Origin: Ponticaulis sp. | GTDB lineage: Bacteria; Pseudomonadota; Alphaproteobacteria; Caulobacterales; Hyphomonadaceae | Assembly: GCA_002701295.1 (NCBI GenBank) | Contig: NZUJ01000035.1 | Location: 1-32,253 of the forward strand | Reading direction: 5' to 3' | DNA length: 32,253 bases | In this document: piece after piece, positions 1 to 7,853 of the stretch | Layout: every line of letters starts with the position of its first letter | Numbering within the stretch: the stretch's first letter is position 1 | Made by a program: the position numbers and the translations under genes | Notes under the pieces: model-generated | Told to the model about the DNA's origin: nothing | Seen by the model: only the letters and a program-made list of their open reading frames with translations | Database searches by the model: none

Positions 1-1
1 G

Positions 2-517
2 AGCGATTTGCGTGGCAGAAAAGTTCGCGTGGTACCCGATCAGCCCCTGACCGATTTCTGGCGAGTTGCCCACACCGCTCCAACCCCCATTCCGCTGTCA
101 TCTCTCTATGATGCTTTCGCGAATGGCCAGGTGGATGCCATGCATATCGACTTTGAGAATACGCTGAAACAGAAGTTCTTCGCACATGCCGGGTCAGTGC
201 TGGAATCCAATCACATGATCTTCCCGATGGTCGCCGTGGCGTCAGAGAAGAGCTGGGTGTCATTTTCTGAAAGCGATCAGGCCCTGCTTCTCAATATCAT
301 GTCAGCACGCCTCGCCGAACTACGCGACACCTATGCGGCGCTGGATCCCCAATTCCGCGACGAACTGCAAGCCGAAGGCGTTCAGATCAACACAACCGAT
401 GAGAGCTTTTTTGCCGAAGCCGCCGCTTTGTGGGAACAGAAGTGGGCGCGCCTCAGCCCGTTTATCAGCGACCTGAAAGCCGAAGCCGAATTATTGACGG
501 GAGGCAGTTCGATATGA
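2..517 (+). CDS. dctP: TRAP transporter substrate-binding protein, DctP family (3' part only)
   Basis: Periplasmic solute-binding subunit of a tripartite ATP-independent periplasmic (TRAP) transporter, which captures an organic acid or related solute and hands it to the membrane subunits. Only the C-terminal ~171 residues are in the window; the signal peptide and first lobe lie upstream, so the reading frame simply opens at the left edge. Seen in the sequence: the typical 'DLRGRKVRV' strand near the start of the visible part, a middle segment matching the DctP pattern (a vote to place a helix after 'DAFANGQVDAM'), and a helical tail ending in '...FISDLKAEAELLTGGSSI'. The stop overlaps the start of the next gene by ATGA (514-517), and the two following genes are the matching membrane subunits, which makes the family call firm. 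The substrate cannot be read from this fragment; a carboxylate is likely for the family. Confidence 0.85.
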   Translation, partial: SDLRGRKVRVVPDQPLTDFWRVAHTAPTPIPLSSLYDAFANGQVDAMHIDFENTLKQKFFAHAGSVLESNHMIFPMVAVASEKSWVSFSESDQALLLNIMSARLAELRDTYAALDPQFRDELQAEGVQINTTDESFFAEAAALWEQKWARLSPFISDLKAEAELLTGGSSI

Positions 518-1077
518 GTGAAACTGCCGCTGGCTGGAAGTCGTCGCTGCAAAAACTGGATGCCTCGATTGGCAATGCCGAGCGCCTCCTTGCGGGTATC
601 TTTTGCGGCCTGCTTTGCCTGTTGATCGCGCTCAATATCCTGGTTCGTATGCTTCGTATCCCGGTCTTCTGGGTCGATGAAGTCGCGATCTATTGCATGG
701 TCTGGATGGCGTTTCTTGCTGCCGGCAGCGCTGTGCAATCCTCAGAACACGTGGCGGTCGACATTCTGACCAAGTTTCTGCCCGAAAAGGTCTGCAGTAT
801 ACTCGATGTCGTGGTGACACTTATCCTGTTCGCGATTGGCATCGCGCTGATCATCTGCGCCTGGATCTGGTTTGATCCGATTGGAATACTGGCATCAGGT
901 GGCAATGCAGAGCTGTTCGCCGAGCGAAACCTGAACTTCATATATTCAGAGCCCACCGCTTCCTTTGAAGCGCCGAAAGCCCTCTTCTGGCTGGTCATGC
1001 CAATCTTCAGCCTGTCCTTGTGCTTTCATGCCGCGGTCAAACTGATCGCGCCGACGTCGAAAGCGGGAGAGGCCTGA
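514..1077 (+). CDS. dctQ: TRAP transporter small permease subunit (DctQ type)
   Basis: Small inner-membrane subunit of the TRAP transporter, pairing with the large DctM subunit. The protein is about 187 residues with four hydrophobic segments (roughly residues 23-45, 55-75, 95-120 and 155-178), the normal topology and length for DctQ. The motif 'FWVDEVAIYCMVWMAFLAAGSAV' region (about residues 51-72) is the family signature around the second helix. The ATG at 514 was chosen because it overlaps the upstream stop (ATGA) and is preceded by a GGGAGG-like ribosome site at about 499-506; a longer open frame upstream lies inside dctP and is rejected. Its stop overlaps the next start as TGATG. Confidence 0.9.
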   Translation: MSETAAGWKSSLQKLDASIGNAERLLAGIFCGLLCLLIALNILVRMLRIPVFWVDEVAIYCMVWMAFLAAGSAVQSSEHVAVDILTKFLPEKVCSILDVVVTLILFAIGIALIICAWIWFDPIGILASGGNAELFAERNLNFIYSEPTASFEAPKALFWLVMPIFSLSLCFHAAVKLIAPTSKAGEA

Positions 1078-2360
1078 TGGCTGGAGTTGGTGTCTTTCTT
1101 GTTTGCCTGCTTATCGGCGTGCCGATCGCATTTGCGATGATTGCCATGACGCTTGTGCTGATCCCGACGGTTAGTGATCCGGTACTGTTTCGAGCCTTTC
1201 ACCAGCAATTGTTCGGCGGGCTTGAGAATTACGGGCTGCTCGCACTGCCCCTGTTCCTTCTGGTCGGAGAATTGATGAGCGAAGGCGGCATCGCCAGACG
1301 CCTGATTGCACTCGCCCGATTACTTGTCGGACGGCTCAGTGGCGGACTTGCCTATGTGAACCTGATCGCCAATGCCATGATGGCCAGCATTCTCGGGTCA
1401 GCGATTGCCCAAATCTCCATGATGAACAGGGTGATCACACCCGAAATGGAGAAGGCTGGTTACAACAAGGAATTTTCAGTTTCCCTGTCTACCGGCGCAG
1501 GCCTTCTGGCGCCGGTTTTGCCGCCAAGCATGGTGTTTGTCGTTTATGGCGTTCTGGCGCAGATATCGATTGGAGATCTGTTTCTGTCTGGCATCGGGCC
1601 AGGTCTGGTCATGCTGATGGGGTTTCTCGGAATAATCCTGATTGCTGGTCTTCGTGGCGCCTTCAAGGAGGCCGATAAAACGCAGCAGAATATGAGCGCA
1701 CAGGAAAGTTCAGATCTTCGAAAACTGGCCTTCAGCGCCCTGCCCGCGGCGCTGGTTCCTGTGATCATTCTGACCAGTATTGTTTTCGGCATCGCCACAC
1801 CAACTGAGGCAGCAGCCCTCGCGGCATTGGTCTCGCTCGGAATCGGGACGTTTGTTTACAAAGAGCTGACACTTGCAAGCCTGTGGGACTGCCTCAAACG
1901 CGCGGCGATGGCGTCAGGCGTTATCCTGTTTCTCATCGCATCGGCGCAGATTTTCGGCTTCGTGATCGTATTCGAACAATTCCCCGCAACACTGTCAGAC
2001 TGGATTACCAGCACCGCCACTTCTCCTCTCGCATTCCTGCTTCTGGTGAATGTGCTGTTATTGATGGCAGGCATGTTTCTGGATGGTATCGCCGCGCTGA
2101 TCATCATCGTGCCATTGCTCTTGCCTATCGCCACCCGGCAGTTTGGGATCGATCCATTCCAGTTTGGGGTCATTGTCTGCCTGAACCTCGCCATCGGCCT
2201 GATTACGCCACCAGTTGGTGCAGGCTTGTTCGTCGCTTCATCTGCATCTGGCGTATCTCCCGAACGGATCGCCTGGCGCGTCTTGCCATTCATCGCGGTG
2301 ACATTGTTCACGATCTTCCTCGTGGCTATTCTACCCGCACTCACGAGTTTTCTGCTTTAA
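1077..2360 (+). CDS. dctM: TRAP transporter large permease subunit (DctM type)
   Basis: Large inner-membrane subunit that carries the sodium-coupled transport pathway of the TRAP system. About 427 residues, almost entirely hydrophobic, with around twelve membrane segments, the usual size. Family features visible: 'YGLLALPLFLLVGELMSEGGIARRL' region (about residues 52-76), 'GSAIAQISMM' and 'LLAPVLPPSMVFVVYGV' in the first half, and the second-half repeat 'GLITPPVGAGLFVASS'. The ATG at 1077 overlaps the dctQ stop by one base and has GGGAGAGG just upstream; a longer in-frame opening from 1020 lies within dctQ. Three bases separate its stop from the aldolase-fold gene that follows, so all four genes probably form one transcript. 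Confidence 0.92.
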   Translation: MAGVGVFLVCLLIGVPIAFAMIAMTLVLIPTVSDPVLFRAFHQQLFGGLENYGLLALPLFLLVGELMSEGGIARRLIALARLLVGRLSGGLAYVNLIANAMMASILGSAIAQISMMNRVITPEMEKAGYNKEFSVSLSTGAGLLAPVLPPSMVFVVYGVLAQISIGDLFLSGIGPGLVMLMGFLGIILIAGLRGAFKEADKTQQNMSAQESSDLRKLAFSALPAALVPVIILTSIVFGIATPTEAAALAALVSLGIGTFVYKELTLASLWDCLKRAAMASGVILFLIASAQIFGFVIVFEQFPATLSDWITSTATSPLAFLLLVNVLLLMAGMFLDGIAALIIIVPLLLPIATRQFGIDPFQFGVIVCLNLAIGLITPPVGAGLFVASSASGVSPERIAWRVLPFIAVTLFTIFLVAILPALTSFLL

Positions 2361-2363
2361 GCC

Positions 2364-3053
2364 ATGTCCTCATTTCCTGAACCAACACCGACCCAAGAAA
2401 TCACCGTTCGAAAGGCTGCTCGCGCTATCGGACGTGCTCGATTGGCGCACGCCTACGGACATTGCAGTCAACGCCTGGATGCAGACTATTTTCTCGTCTG
2501 CGCGCCAGAGCCGATGGCGCTGGTGACTCCTGAGATGGACGGCGTTGTTGTGCCGGTTTCAGGGCCTCTGCCCGAAGGTGTATTGGGCGAAGTACGAATC
2601 CATCAGCAAATTTATCAGCGCCGTCCCGATGTCAGTGGCATTACGCGCACCATGCCCCCGAATTCAATGGCCTTGGCAGCGCTCGGAAAGTCGCCACGCA
2701 TACGGCATGGATTTGGTAGTTATTTTCATGCGGGCTTTCCGTTTTGGGATGACCCTCAGCTTCTGAGAAGCGACGAGCAAGCTGAACAATTGGCTGAGAT
2801 GTTTGGCGACGCCTCTGCCCTGTTGATGCGTGGCAATGGTCTGGTGACGGCGTCTGACAGTCTCGAAAAAGCCGTCGTTCTTGCCTGGTATGCAGAAGAC
2901 GCCGCGCGTATTGAACTGGAAGCGCTGAAGTGTGGACTGGCAGATTCCGCCCCCACACTCAGCCAGGATGAAGCTCGCCAGCGAGCCACCGACAAAGGCC
3001 GGATCTTTGAGCGCATGTGGGACTACCTCACACATGGCGATCCGGAAACCTAA
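2364..3053 (+). CDS. Class II aldolase/adducin-fold protein lacking the canonical zinc ligands
   Basis: A 229-residue protein with the class II aldolase/adducin head fold. Family landmarks are present in order: the 'GNxS' phosphate-loop equivalent as G32-H-C-S-Q-R37, the catalytic-type glutamate in 'GEVRIHQQIY' (E76), the strand that normally reads V-V-H-T-H-P-P, and the 'MRGNGLV' strand (155-161). However, the zinc histidines are replaced: R95 and M97 occupy the HxH positions, and N158 the third histidine. Classical enzymes (fuculose-phosphate aldolase, ribulose-phosphate epimerase, some aromatic decarboxylases) need all three. H115 and H122 in 'RHGFGSYFH' might offer other ligands, but this is speculation. 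It follows dctM by three bases, so it is probably co-expressed with the TRAP transporter and acts on, senses or handles the imported solute. The true reaction cannot be read. Its 3' end faces the porin gene with only 11 bases between stops. Confidence 0.75.
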   Translation: MSSFPEPTPTQEITVRKAARAIGRARLAHAYGHCSQRLDADYFLVCAPEPMALVTPEMDGVVVPVSGPLPEGVLGEVRIHQQIYQRRPDVSGITRTMPPNSMALAALGKSPRIRHGFGSYFHAGFPFWDDPQLLRSDEQAEQLAEMFGDASALLMRGNGLVTASDSLEKAVVLAWYAEDAARIELEALKCGLADSAPTLSQDEARQRATDKGRIFERMWDYLTHGDPET

Positions 3054-3064
3054 GACGGATTTTT

Positions 3065-4357
3065 CTAGTACGCTATCGACACGTTGAGCCGCAGCCGGTC
3101 GAGCCATTCGTCAGGCATGAAGCCTGCCGCATAGAGCGAATTCAGTGGCTTGTAGTGGTACAGCGCCCCCGAAAGCGTAACATTTTCAGTCAAGAGGTAG
3201 GACGCTCCAAACTCATGAACCATGTAGTTGGTACCGATTGCGAAATTATCGTTGGAGAAAGCGCCAAGAACGGCATCGACCCCAACTTCGCCATAACCGT
3301 AAGACATGCCCCAATCGTGAGGCTGCGACGTCCTGCCGATATCGAGATCTACGCCGATTGCCGTGTCGGCATCGACAGCCGCACCTGTATTCGTGACATA
3401 GTCAATTTCAATCCCGACAGGCCAGCGCTCTGACAGACCTGACCAGGTCGCCGAAGCCAGGACATCAACCAGATCATAGTCTGACAGGTAACCACCATTA
3501 GTGTTCAGGAGGTTGTTGCGAAAGTCACCACCATCAGCCCCACCGACATGGTCGAGCTCATAATCATAGTATCCCAGTGCCAGACCGAGACTGAGTGCCT
3601 CGCCAATGCCTGAATCAAAGGCAAGCTGTCCGCCAATCATCTGACTATCCGGGCCGGTCGAATTTTCATCGACGACAAAATAAATTCCACTCAAATCGAT
3701 TGATGAATTTGAGGACACCTGCCAGTCGGACTGAAGCGCCAGACCAACTGGATTGACATCACCATCCCACAACAAATCTGTGCTGCGGAACGGCTTTGGA
3801 AACTTACCACCAATGATGTTCACGCCACCAAGATCATAACTTACATAGGCTCTGCTGAGGCTGATCTCGAAATCGTCGGCAAACTCATCGAAAGTGAGAT
3901 AGCCGGAATTTGGGTCTTCTGAATCCCCGGTTTCGAGAAGTGCTCCGACCTCCATCCGATCGTCTACCTGATAGGTAGCACCCAAACGCGCGCGCATGAC
4001 TCCGCGTTCACGGTCAGCTCGCGAGCTGTCGGAATAATTCCCTTCAAACCGCAACAACATATCAGCAGTCTGCGCCAGCTTATCAGGAGCTCCTTCGGCA
4101 GGAGTTTGCGTTTCAGGGAGCGCTGTCGAGGCAAGGCGCATGACGTCTGCATCCGACTCGGCCTGCTGCACTGTAGAAGACGCCCCCTGTAGCAAGACCT
4201 CTTCGAGTGCTTGAATGCGGGCATCGGTTGCGGCTTGCATCTCTTTTAGCGAACGGAGCTCATCAAGAGCCGCCTGGAGGTCTGTTTGAGATAAGTCTTC
4301 TGCGCTCGCCGCTAAGGCAAGCCCTGCAACAGCTAAGCAAATGCCTACTCTTTTCAT
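3065..4357 (-). CDS. Putative outer-membrane porin with N-terminal coiled coil
   Basis: Likely trimeric outer-membrane beta-barrel for solute uptake. The ~430-residue product starts with a signal peptide (MKRVG...LALAASA, cleavage near residue 19), then a charged heptad-like helix (about 20-50, rich in L, E and A) resembling the periplasmic coiled coil of 'putative porin' (Porin_5-like) proteins. Alternating polar/hydrophobic strands follow to a C-terminal aromatic residue ('LRLNVSIAY'), typical of barrel insertion signals. The ATG whose complement is at 4355-4357 is preferred: it puts the lysine-arginine directly before the hydrophobic core and has GAGGA eight bases upstream. A TTG five codons earlier is possible. 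A motif nearly identical to one upstream of the divergent esterase lies about 80 bases 5' of the start. The gene converges on the TRAP/aldolase operon. Substrate unknown; uptake of the esterase product or substrate is an inference from context. Confidence 0.75.
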   Translation of the reverse strand: MKRVGICLAVAGLALAASAEDLSQTDLQAALDELRSLKEMQAATDARIQALEEVLLQGASSTVQQAESDADVMRLASTALPETQTPAEGAPDKLAQTADMLLRFEGNYSDSSRADRERGVMRARLGATYQVDDRMEVGALLETGDSEDPNSGYLTFDEFADDFEISLSRAYVSYDLGGVNIIGGKFPKPFRSTDLLWDGDVNPVGLALQSDWQVSSNSSIDLSGIYFVVDENSTGPDSQMIGGQLAFDSGIGEALSLGLALGYYDYELDHVGGADGGDFRNNLLNTNGGYLSDYDLVDVLASATWSGLSERWPVGIEIDYVTNTGAAVDADTAIGVDLDIGRTSQPHDWGMSYGYGEVGVDAVLGAFSNDNFAIGTNYMVHEFGASYLLTENVTLSGALYHYKPLNSLYAAGFMPDEWLDRLRLNVSIAY

Positions 4358-4439
4358 CACATCAATCCTCAAGTCTGCACACAGTCCGAATAATGGCCGG
4401 ATTCGGTAAGAGCCTAATGGAGGCCAAACTTCATTACAC

Positions 4440-4459
4440 TCATAATTTTCGATATTTTA
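4440..4459 (-). promoter_or_regulatory. AT-rich TCGAAA element upstream of porin gene
   Basis: On the minus strand this reads TAAAATATCGAAAATTATGA, 80-100 bases upstream of the porin start. It matches the element at 5131-5150 upstream of the esterase in 19 of 20 positions, in the same orientation relative to the gene. A second partial copy (TTAAAATTTCGAAAA) lies further upstream on the same strand at 4506-4522. A shared promoter or operator is the simplest reading; the binding factor is unknown. Confidence 0.45.
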
Positions 4460-4505
4460 TATAATTTTTTGTCATTTATGGATCGCTGTCCCAACTTTTT
4501 ATGTA

Positions 4506-4522
4506 TTTTTTCGAAATTTTAA
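4506..4522 (-). promoter_or_regulatory. Second partial copy of the TTTCGAAA element
   Basis: Minus strand reads TTAAAATTTCGAAAAAA, sharing the first 15 bases of the 5131-5150 element. It lies in the AT-rich stretch (4440-4560) between the porin gene and the EF-hand lipoprotein gene, about 150 bases upstream of the porin start. It could be part of a tandem operator or just AT-rich promoter DNA. Confidence 0.3.
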
Positions 4523-4570
4523 GCGTGCAATCAAGGCCACCGAGATATTAAGGCCCTGCCAAACAAAAAA

Positions 4571-4590
4571 ACCGCCCTGCAGAGGGCGGT
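4571..4590 (-). terminator. Rho-independent terminator of the EF-hand lipoprotein gene
   Basis: Perfect 8-bp stem ACCGCCCT / AGGGCGGT with a GCAG loop. On the minus strand it is followed by a run of T's (complement of the A-run at 4565-4570), 30 bases after the lipoprotein stop. A shorter T-run on the plus side means it may work in both directions. Confidence 0.85.
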
Positions 4591-4619
4591 CTTTCAATTT
4601 TTGCCATGTCACTAAGGCT

Positions 4620-5006
4620 TCAGATTATTTCACCGAAATAGATGGCGAGTTCATCCTGACTGACTTCACCATTACCATCTGCATCAGCGATCTCGAAACC
4701 TGCGACTATGAAGGCTTCGATTTCTTCCGGCGTAGCGGTCGCCTCGTCATAGCGCAAACGAAGTTCCGTGAGTGGGTTGAGCCATTTGCGGAATTCATAG
4801 AGGGCGAGTTCACCGGAATAGTCAGTGTCAAAAGCCGGAAACTCACGCCCGATCCGCGTCAGGATCCTGCCCGGTTTGGCAAAAACTTCACCGACCTTTT
4901 CGCCATCCAAAGAGCTGTGCATCTCTGCCGGCGACGAATTCGCCTGAGTGGCACAACCGACAAGCGCAGCAACACCAACCGAAATTGCGACAATGTTTAT
5001 CTTCAT
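4620..5006 (-). CDS. EF-hand lipoprotein
   Basis: Small (128 residues) predicted outer- or inner-membrane-anchored periplasmic lipoprotein. A short signal sequence ends in the lipobox L-V-G-C18. Two calcium-binding EF-hand loops are visible: D60-x-D62-x-S64-G-E66 ending in E71, and D108-x-D110-G-N112-G-E114 ending in E119; both have acidic residues at positions 1, 3 and 12, so both could bind calcium. The start is set by GGAGGGGC directly upstream of the ATG (complement 5004-5006). It sits between the porin and the divergent esterase and ends in a strong terminator, so it is its own transcript. Function is unknown; calcium buffering or sensing at the cell envelope, or partnering with the calcium-binding esterase next door, are guesses. 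Confidence 0.8.
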   Translation of the reverse strand: MKINIVAISVGVAALVGCATQANSSPAEMHSSLDGEKVGEVFAKPGRILTRIGREFPAFDTDYSGELALYEFRKWLNPLTELRLRYDEATATPEEIEAFIVAGFEIADADGNGEVSQDELAIYFGEII

Positions 5007-5070
5007 AAGGCCCCTCCGCCAATTTCTGAGTACGTAAAAGATGACGGACGTTTTCGAACCAGTCCAGTTC

Positions 5071-5087
5071 TTTTTTCGATATATTTA
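5071..5087 (-). promoter_or_regulatory. TCGAAAA-type AT-rich element upstream of the EF-hand lipoprotein
   Basis: Minus strand reads TAAATATATCGAAAAAA, a weaker relative of the elements at 4440-4459 and 5131-5150. It is placed about 65-80 bases upstream of the lipoprotein start. The divergent spacer 5007-5184 therefore carries one such element facing each gene. Confidence 0.3.
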
Positions 5088-5130
5088 TCAAAAATATGTG
5101 TTTTTGGCCGCTTTTTACCGAATTGCTCTT

Positions 5131-5150
5131 TAAAATTTCGAAAATTATGA
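5131..5150 (+). promoter_or_regulatory. AT-rich TCGAAA element upstream of the esterase gene
   Basis: Reads TAAAATTTCGAAAATTATGA, 35-54 bases before the esterase ATG, and matches the element upstream of the porin (4440-4459, minus strand) in 19 of 20 positions. The core TTTCGAAA is palindromic. Probably a promoter element or regulator site shared by the two genes. Confidence 0.45.
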
Positions 5151-5184
5151 CTTACTCAGGTTATCAACTGCCGGAGGGGCTCTA

Positions 5185-6861
5185 ATGAAGCTATTCAAAC
5201 ATTTTCAAAACAACCTCATGAAGTTTGCCGTTGTGGCATCCATGAGCTCCGGGTTAATTCCCGTCGCCGCGCCCGCTAGCGCGCAAATTGTACTCTCGGA
5301 GATCGAAGATCCGTCGCGACGTTGTCAGGCGATCGGACTGGTGAATTTCGAAGGCGCGGCCGATATGCCAGCCAATATCGTCAACGTGACGTACTATGAA
5401 GCGCGCGAGGCAACAGCGCGTGAAACGCGTTTTTTCCATAAGCGAGGCGTCTCACAAGGCAATCCCACGCCGAATGGCATGGAGTACTTTCCCGAGCACT
5501 GCCACGTTGAAGGCTATATCACCAATCACATCAAATTTTCACTGATGTTGCCGCCGCCAGACAAGTGGAATGAGAACTTCATGCTGGCAGCCTGCGATGC
5601 ATGGTGCGGTGTGGTTCATCTGGATACGACGGTTCCCGGCCTTTATGATGGCTACGCCACAATCACGAATGATGGCGGTCACTACAGCAAGGCGCCTTTT
5701 GACGGCATCTGGGGCTATCATGACGAACGGGCGAAGATCAATTTCGCCTATGAAGCCAACCATCTGAGTGCACAGATCGGCAAGGCCATCGCCGCCGAGT
5801 ATTATGGCGACACCGTCGAACACTCTTACATCACGGGCTTCTCAAAGGGCGGGAATGCCGGACTGATGACAGCCCAGCGCTACCCGGAAGATTTCGACGG
5901 CATCATCGTCAAAGCGCCGGTCATCCCGTATAATGAGAAGAATGCCGTGCACCTGACCTGGGTGCTGAGTGCCGTTTATCCGGAAAATGACTTCGAACCA
6001 GTAATCTATAGCGATAAGGCACCGCTGATTGACGAAGCCGTCACAGCGAAATGCGATGGTCTTGATGGTGTTGTTGACACGATCATTGATGATCCGCTGG
6101 TCTGCGAATTCGATCCGATCGAGCTTCTCTGCAAAGACGGCCAATCTGAACTGCTCAATGAATGTCTGAACATGGAACAGGTCGAAGCTGTCCGGAAAAT
6201 GTATCAGGCACCTCATGACGACGAGTATGGCCAGTACGTAATTGAGCGCGTAATGCCAGGCACCGAGTCAGACTGGGCACGTACTTTCCTGCCAGTCCGC
6301 GGCGCCGACGAACGCACCTTCATTCATACAGCTGCACCTTCCGGCATCCGCTACATGGTGATGGATGACCCTCCTGGCCCCGGCTATGACTGGCGTGACT
6401 TCCACTATCCGACAGACAAGGAAAAAATGGTCGGAACAAGCAAGATGATGAACCCTGACAGCGTTGACCTGACTGAATTCAAGGCGCGCGGCGGGAAAAT
6501 GATCATCGTGCATGGCTGGGCAGATGCGTTGATCTCACCGCTGGCGACGATTGAATGGTTCGAAGAGATGACCGAATTCATGGGCGGACCAGAAGCAACC
6601 GCCGAATTTGCCCAGCTCTATCTTGTACCGGGAATGCATCACGGCTCCGGCGGCCACGGGCCTCACCTGTTTGACGCACTGAGCCCGCTCGAAACCTGGG
6701 TCGAAGGCGGCGCGCCACCTGAAGACCTGATGATGTCGGACGAAGAAGGCGCTCGCAATTATCGCGAACGGATCTTCTACCCTTATCCGGCGAAGTCTGT
6801 TTATCGCGGCGAAGGCGACCCGACAAAAGCGTCCAGCTATATGCGCGTCGATCCTGAATAA
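5185..6861 (+). CDS. Tannase/feruloyl esterase family hydrolase, secreted
   Basis: Predicted periplasmic or outer-surface serine esterase of the tannase/feruloyl esterase family (alpha/beta hydrolase with a large calcium-binding lid), cleaving esters of aromatic or other acids. 558 residues. Signal peptide with cleavage after A-S-A (about residue 33); alternative start at M12. Catalytic triad by family pattern: S220 in G-F-S-K-G-G, D447 in G-W-A-D-A, H486 in G-M-H-H-G. The lid shows the usual calcium loop 'CDGLDGVVDTIIDDPLVCEFDP' region (about 291-312). Unusually, the family's conserved CS-D-HC pair, a disulfide joining the residue before Ser and the residue after His, is absent: F219 and G487 replace both cysteines together. 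Ribosome site GGAGGGGC lies just upstream. An inverted repeat follows the stop and the next gene is a small barrel protein, possibly co-transcribed. Substrate unknown. Confidence 0.88.
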   Translation: MKLFKHFQNNLMKFAVVASMSSGLIPVAAPASAQIVLSEIEDPSRRCQAIGLVNFEGAADMPANIVNVTYYEAREATARETRFFHKRGVSQGNPTPNGMEYFPEHCHVEGYITNHIKFSLMLPPPDKWNENFMLAACDAWCGVVHLDTTVPGLYDGYATITNDGGHYSKAPFDGIWGYHDERAKINFAYEANHLSAQIGKAIAAEYYGDTVEHSYITGFSKGGNAGLMTAQRYPEDFDGIIVKAPVIPYNEKNAVHLTWVLSAVYPENDFEPVIYSDKAPLIDEAVTAKCDGLDGVVDTIIDDPLVCEFDPIELLCKDGQSELLNECLNMEQVEAVRKMYQAPHDDEYGQYVIERVMPGTESDWARTFLPVRGADERTFIHTAAPSGIRYMVMDDPPGPGYDWRDFHYPTDKEKMVGTSKMMNPDSVDLTEFKARGGKMIIVHGWADALISPLATIEWFEEMTEFMGGPEATAEFAQLYLVPGMHHGSGGHGPHLFDALSPLETWVEGGAPPEDLMMSDEEGARNYRERIFYPYPAKSVYRGEGDPTKASSYMRVDPE

Positions 6862-6882
6862 TCTCACCTTTGGCAACTAATC

Positions 6883-6914
6883 AGTTCAGCCCCTGCCTTG
6901 CCACGGGCTGAACT
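6883..6914 (+). repeat. Inverted repeat between esterase and barrel gene
   Basis: Perfect 10-bp arms AGTTCAGCCC (6883-6892) and GGGCTGAACT (6905-6914) with a 12-base loop, beginning 21 bases after the esterase stop. No T-run follows, so it is either a weak or Rho-assisted terminator, an mRNA-stabilising hairpin, or a protein site ahead of the next gene. Confidence 0.55.
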
Positions 6915-6950
6915 CAGACCAGATGCCAGAACAACATGGGGGCTAGAAAC

Positions 6951-7721
6951 ATGAGAGAAGAATTCAATCCAATTGCTCAAAAAGGGCTTAAGACTTTCAG
7001 AAACAGCCTGTCTGCCGGCCTGTTGGCCTTGCTGTCAGACAGCGCAATTGCCGAGGATGATGACAAGTCTCTGGCCTTCACTGGCGAGGTTGGTCTGGCA
7101 TCAATGTTTATCGATCGCGGCGAACAGCTCGGCGCAGCGACTTTGACTGCAGCTCTGGGCGCAGAGAAAGAAATTTCCGGCGTCGTCCTGTATGGTGGCG
7201 TCAGCCTGATCAATCCTGTCGGCGATGACCGCGAGCCTTTCGATGAAGAGGTCGATTATACAATTGGTGCAGCATGGGATGGGCCAGGCTACAGCGCCGA
7301 TGTGTCCGCCAATTGGCTCACCTATCCCGGCGAAGCCTCCGAAGAAAGCCTCGAGATTGCCGGTTCGCTGACATTCGACCAGGCACTTTCACCTACCCTC
7401 GCGACATTCTACGACGCAGAATTTGAGGACTGGGGGCTGGAGTTCACAGCCGGTCCGGAATGGCTCGTATCAGACTGGACACTCTACACACTGGGACGCC
7501 TCGGCTTTGTTGAACCCGGTGACGGGTCACAAAATCGCACCTATGCCGGTGTGGAGGCGGGCGCCTCTCGCCCACTGTTTGGCAATACAGAATTCGGTGT
7601 TTTCTCCCGATATGAATGGGCCAATCAGGACAGTTTCGCCGACGACATCTCAAATGGCGTGATTACCAGTGTGACCGACTCCGGATTTGCGGTCGGCATA
7701 GCATTGACTTCAAGCTACTGA
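6951..7721 (+). CDS. Small outer-membrane beta-barrel protein, TorF/Gcw_chp-like
   Basis: About 256 residues with an N-terminal signal-like segment (hydrophobic core 'LSAGLLALLSDSAIA', cleavage near residue 34), then alternating strands to a terminal aromatic ('VGIALTSSY'), the hallmark of an outer-membrane barrel. The first strands 'FTGEVGLASMFIDRGEQLG' recall the TorF/Gcw_chp family pattern of a strand followed by an R-G turn. The ATG at 6951 is preferred because GGGGG sits at a proper distance upstream; ATG 6936 is five codons earlier but has no ribosome site. It follows the esterase with 89 bases between, containing an inverted repeat, and ends before a strong terminator. It may pass the esterase's substrate or product across the outer membrane (inference). 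Exact family uncertain. Confidence 0.6.
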   Translation: MREEFNPIAQKGLKTFRNSLSAGLLALLSDSAIAEDDDKSLAFTGEVGLASMFIDRGEQLGAATLTAALGAEKEISGVVLYGGVSLINPVGDDREPFDEEVDYTIGAAWDGPGYSADVSANWLTYPGEASEESLEIAGSLTFDQALSPTLATFYDAEFEDWGLEFTAGPEWLVSDWTLYTLGRLGFVEPGDGSQNRTYAGVEAGASRPLFGNTEFGVFSRYEWANQDSFADDISNGVITSVTDSGFAVGIALTSSY

Positions 7722-7766
7722 GAGCCAGCAACGGCAACCCCGAACAACTGAAAAGTCAAAAAAAAA

Positions 7767-7785
7767 GCCGGGCGAATTGCCCGGC
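7767..7785 (+). terminator. Bidirectional Rho-independent terminator
   Basis: Perfect 7-bp stem GCCGGGC / GCCCGGC with loop GAATT, flanked by an A-run before and TTTT after. It serves the barrel gene on the plus strand and, from the other side, the PQQ-dehydrogenase operon whose last stop is at 7854. Confidence 0.9.
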
Positions 7786-7853
7786 TTTTCAGTTAAGGAA
7801 GGTGATTAAAATAGGGAGAAAACGTCACCTTCCGGAGGTTTAACAAATCTGCC

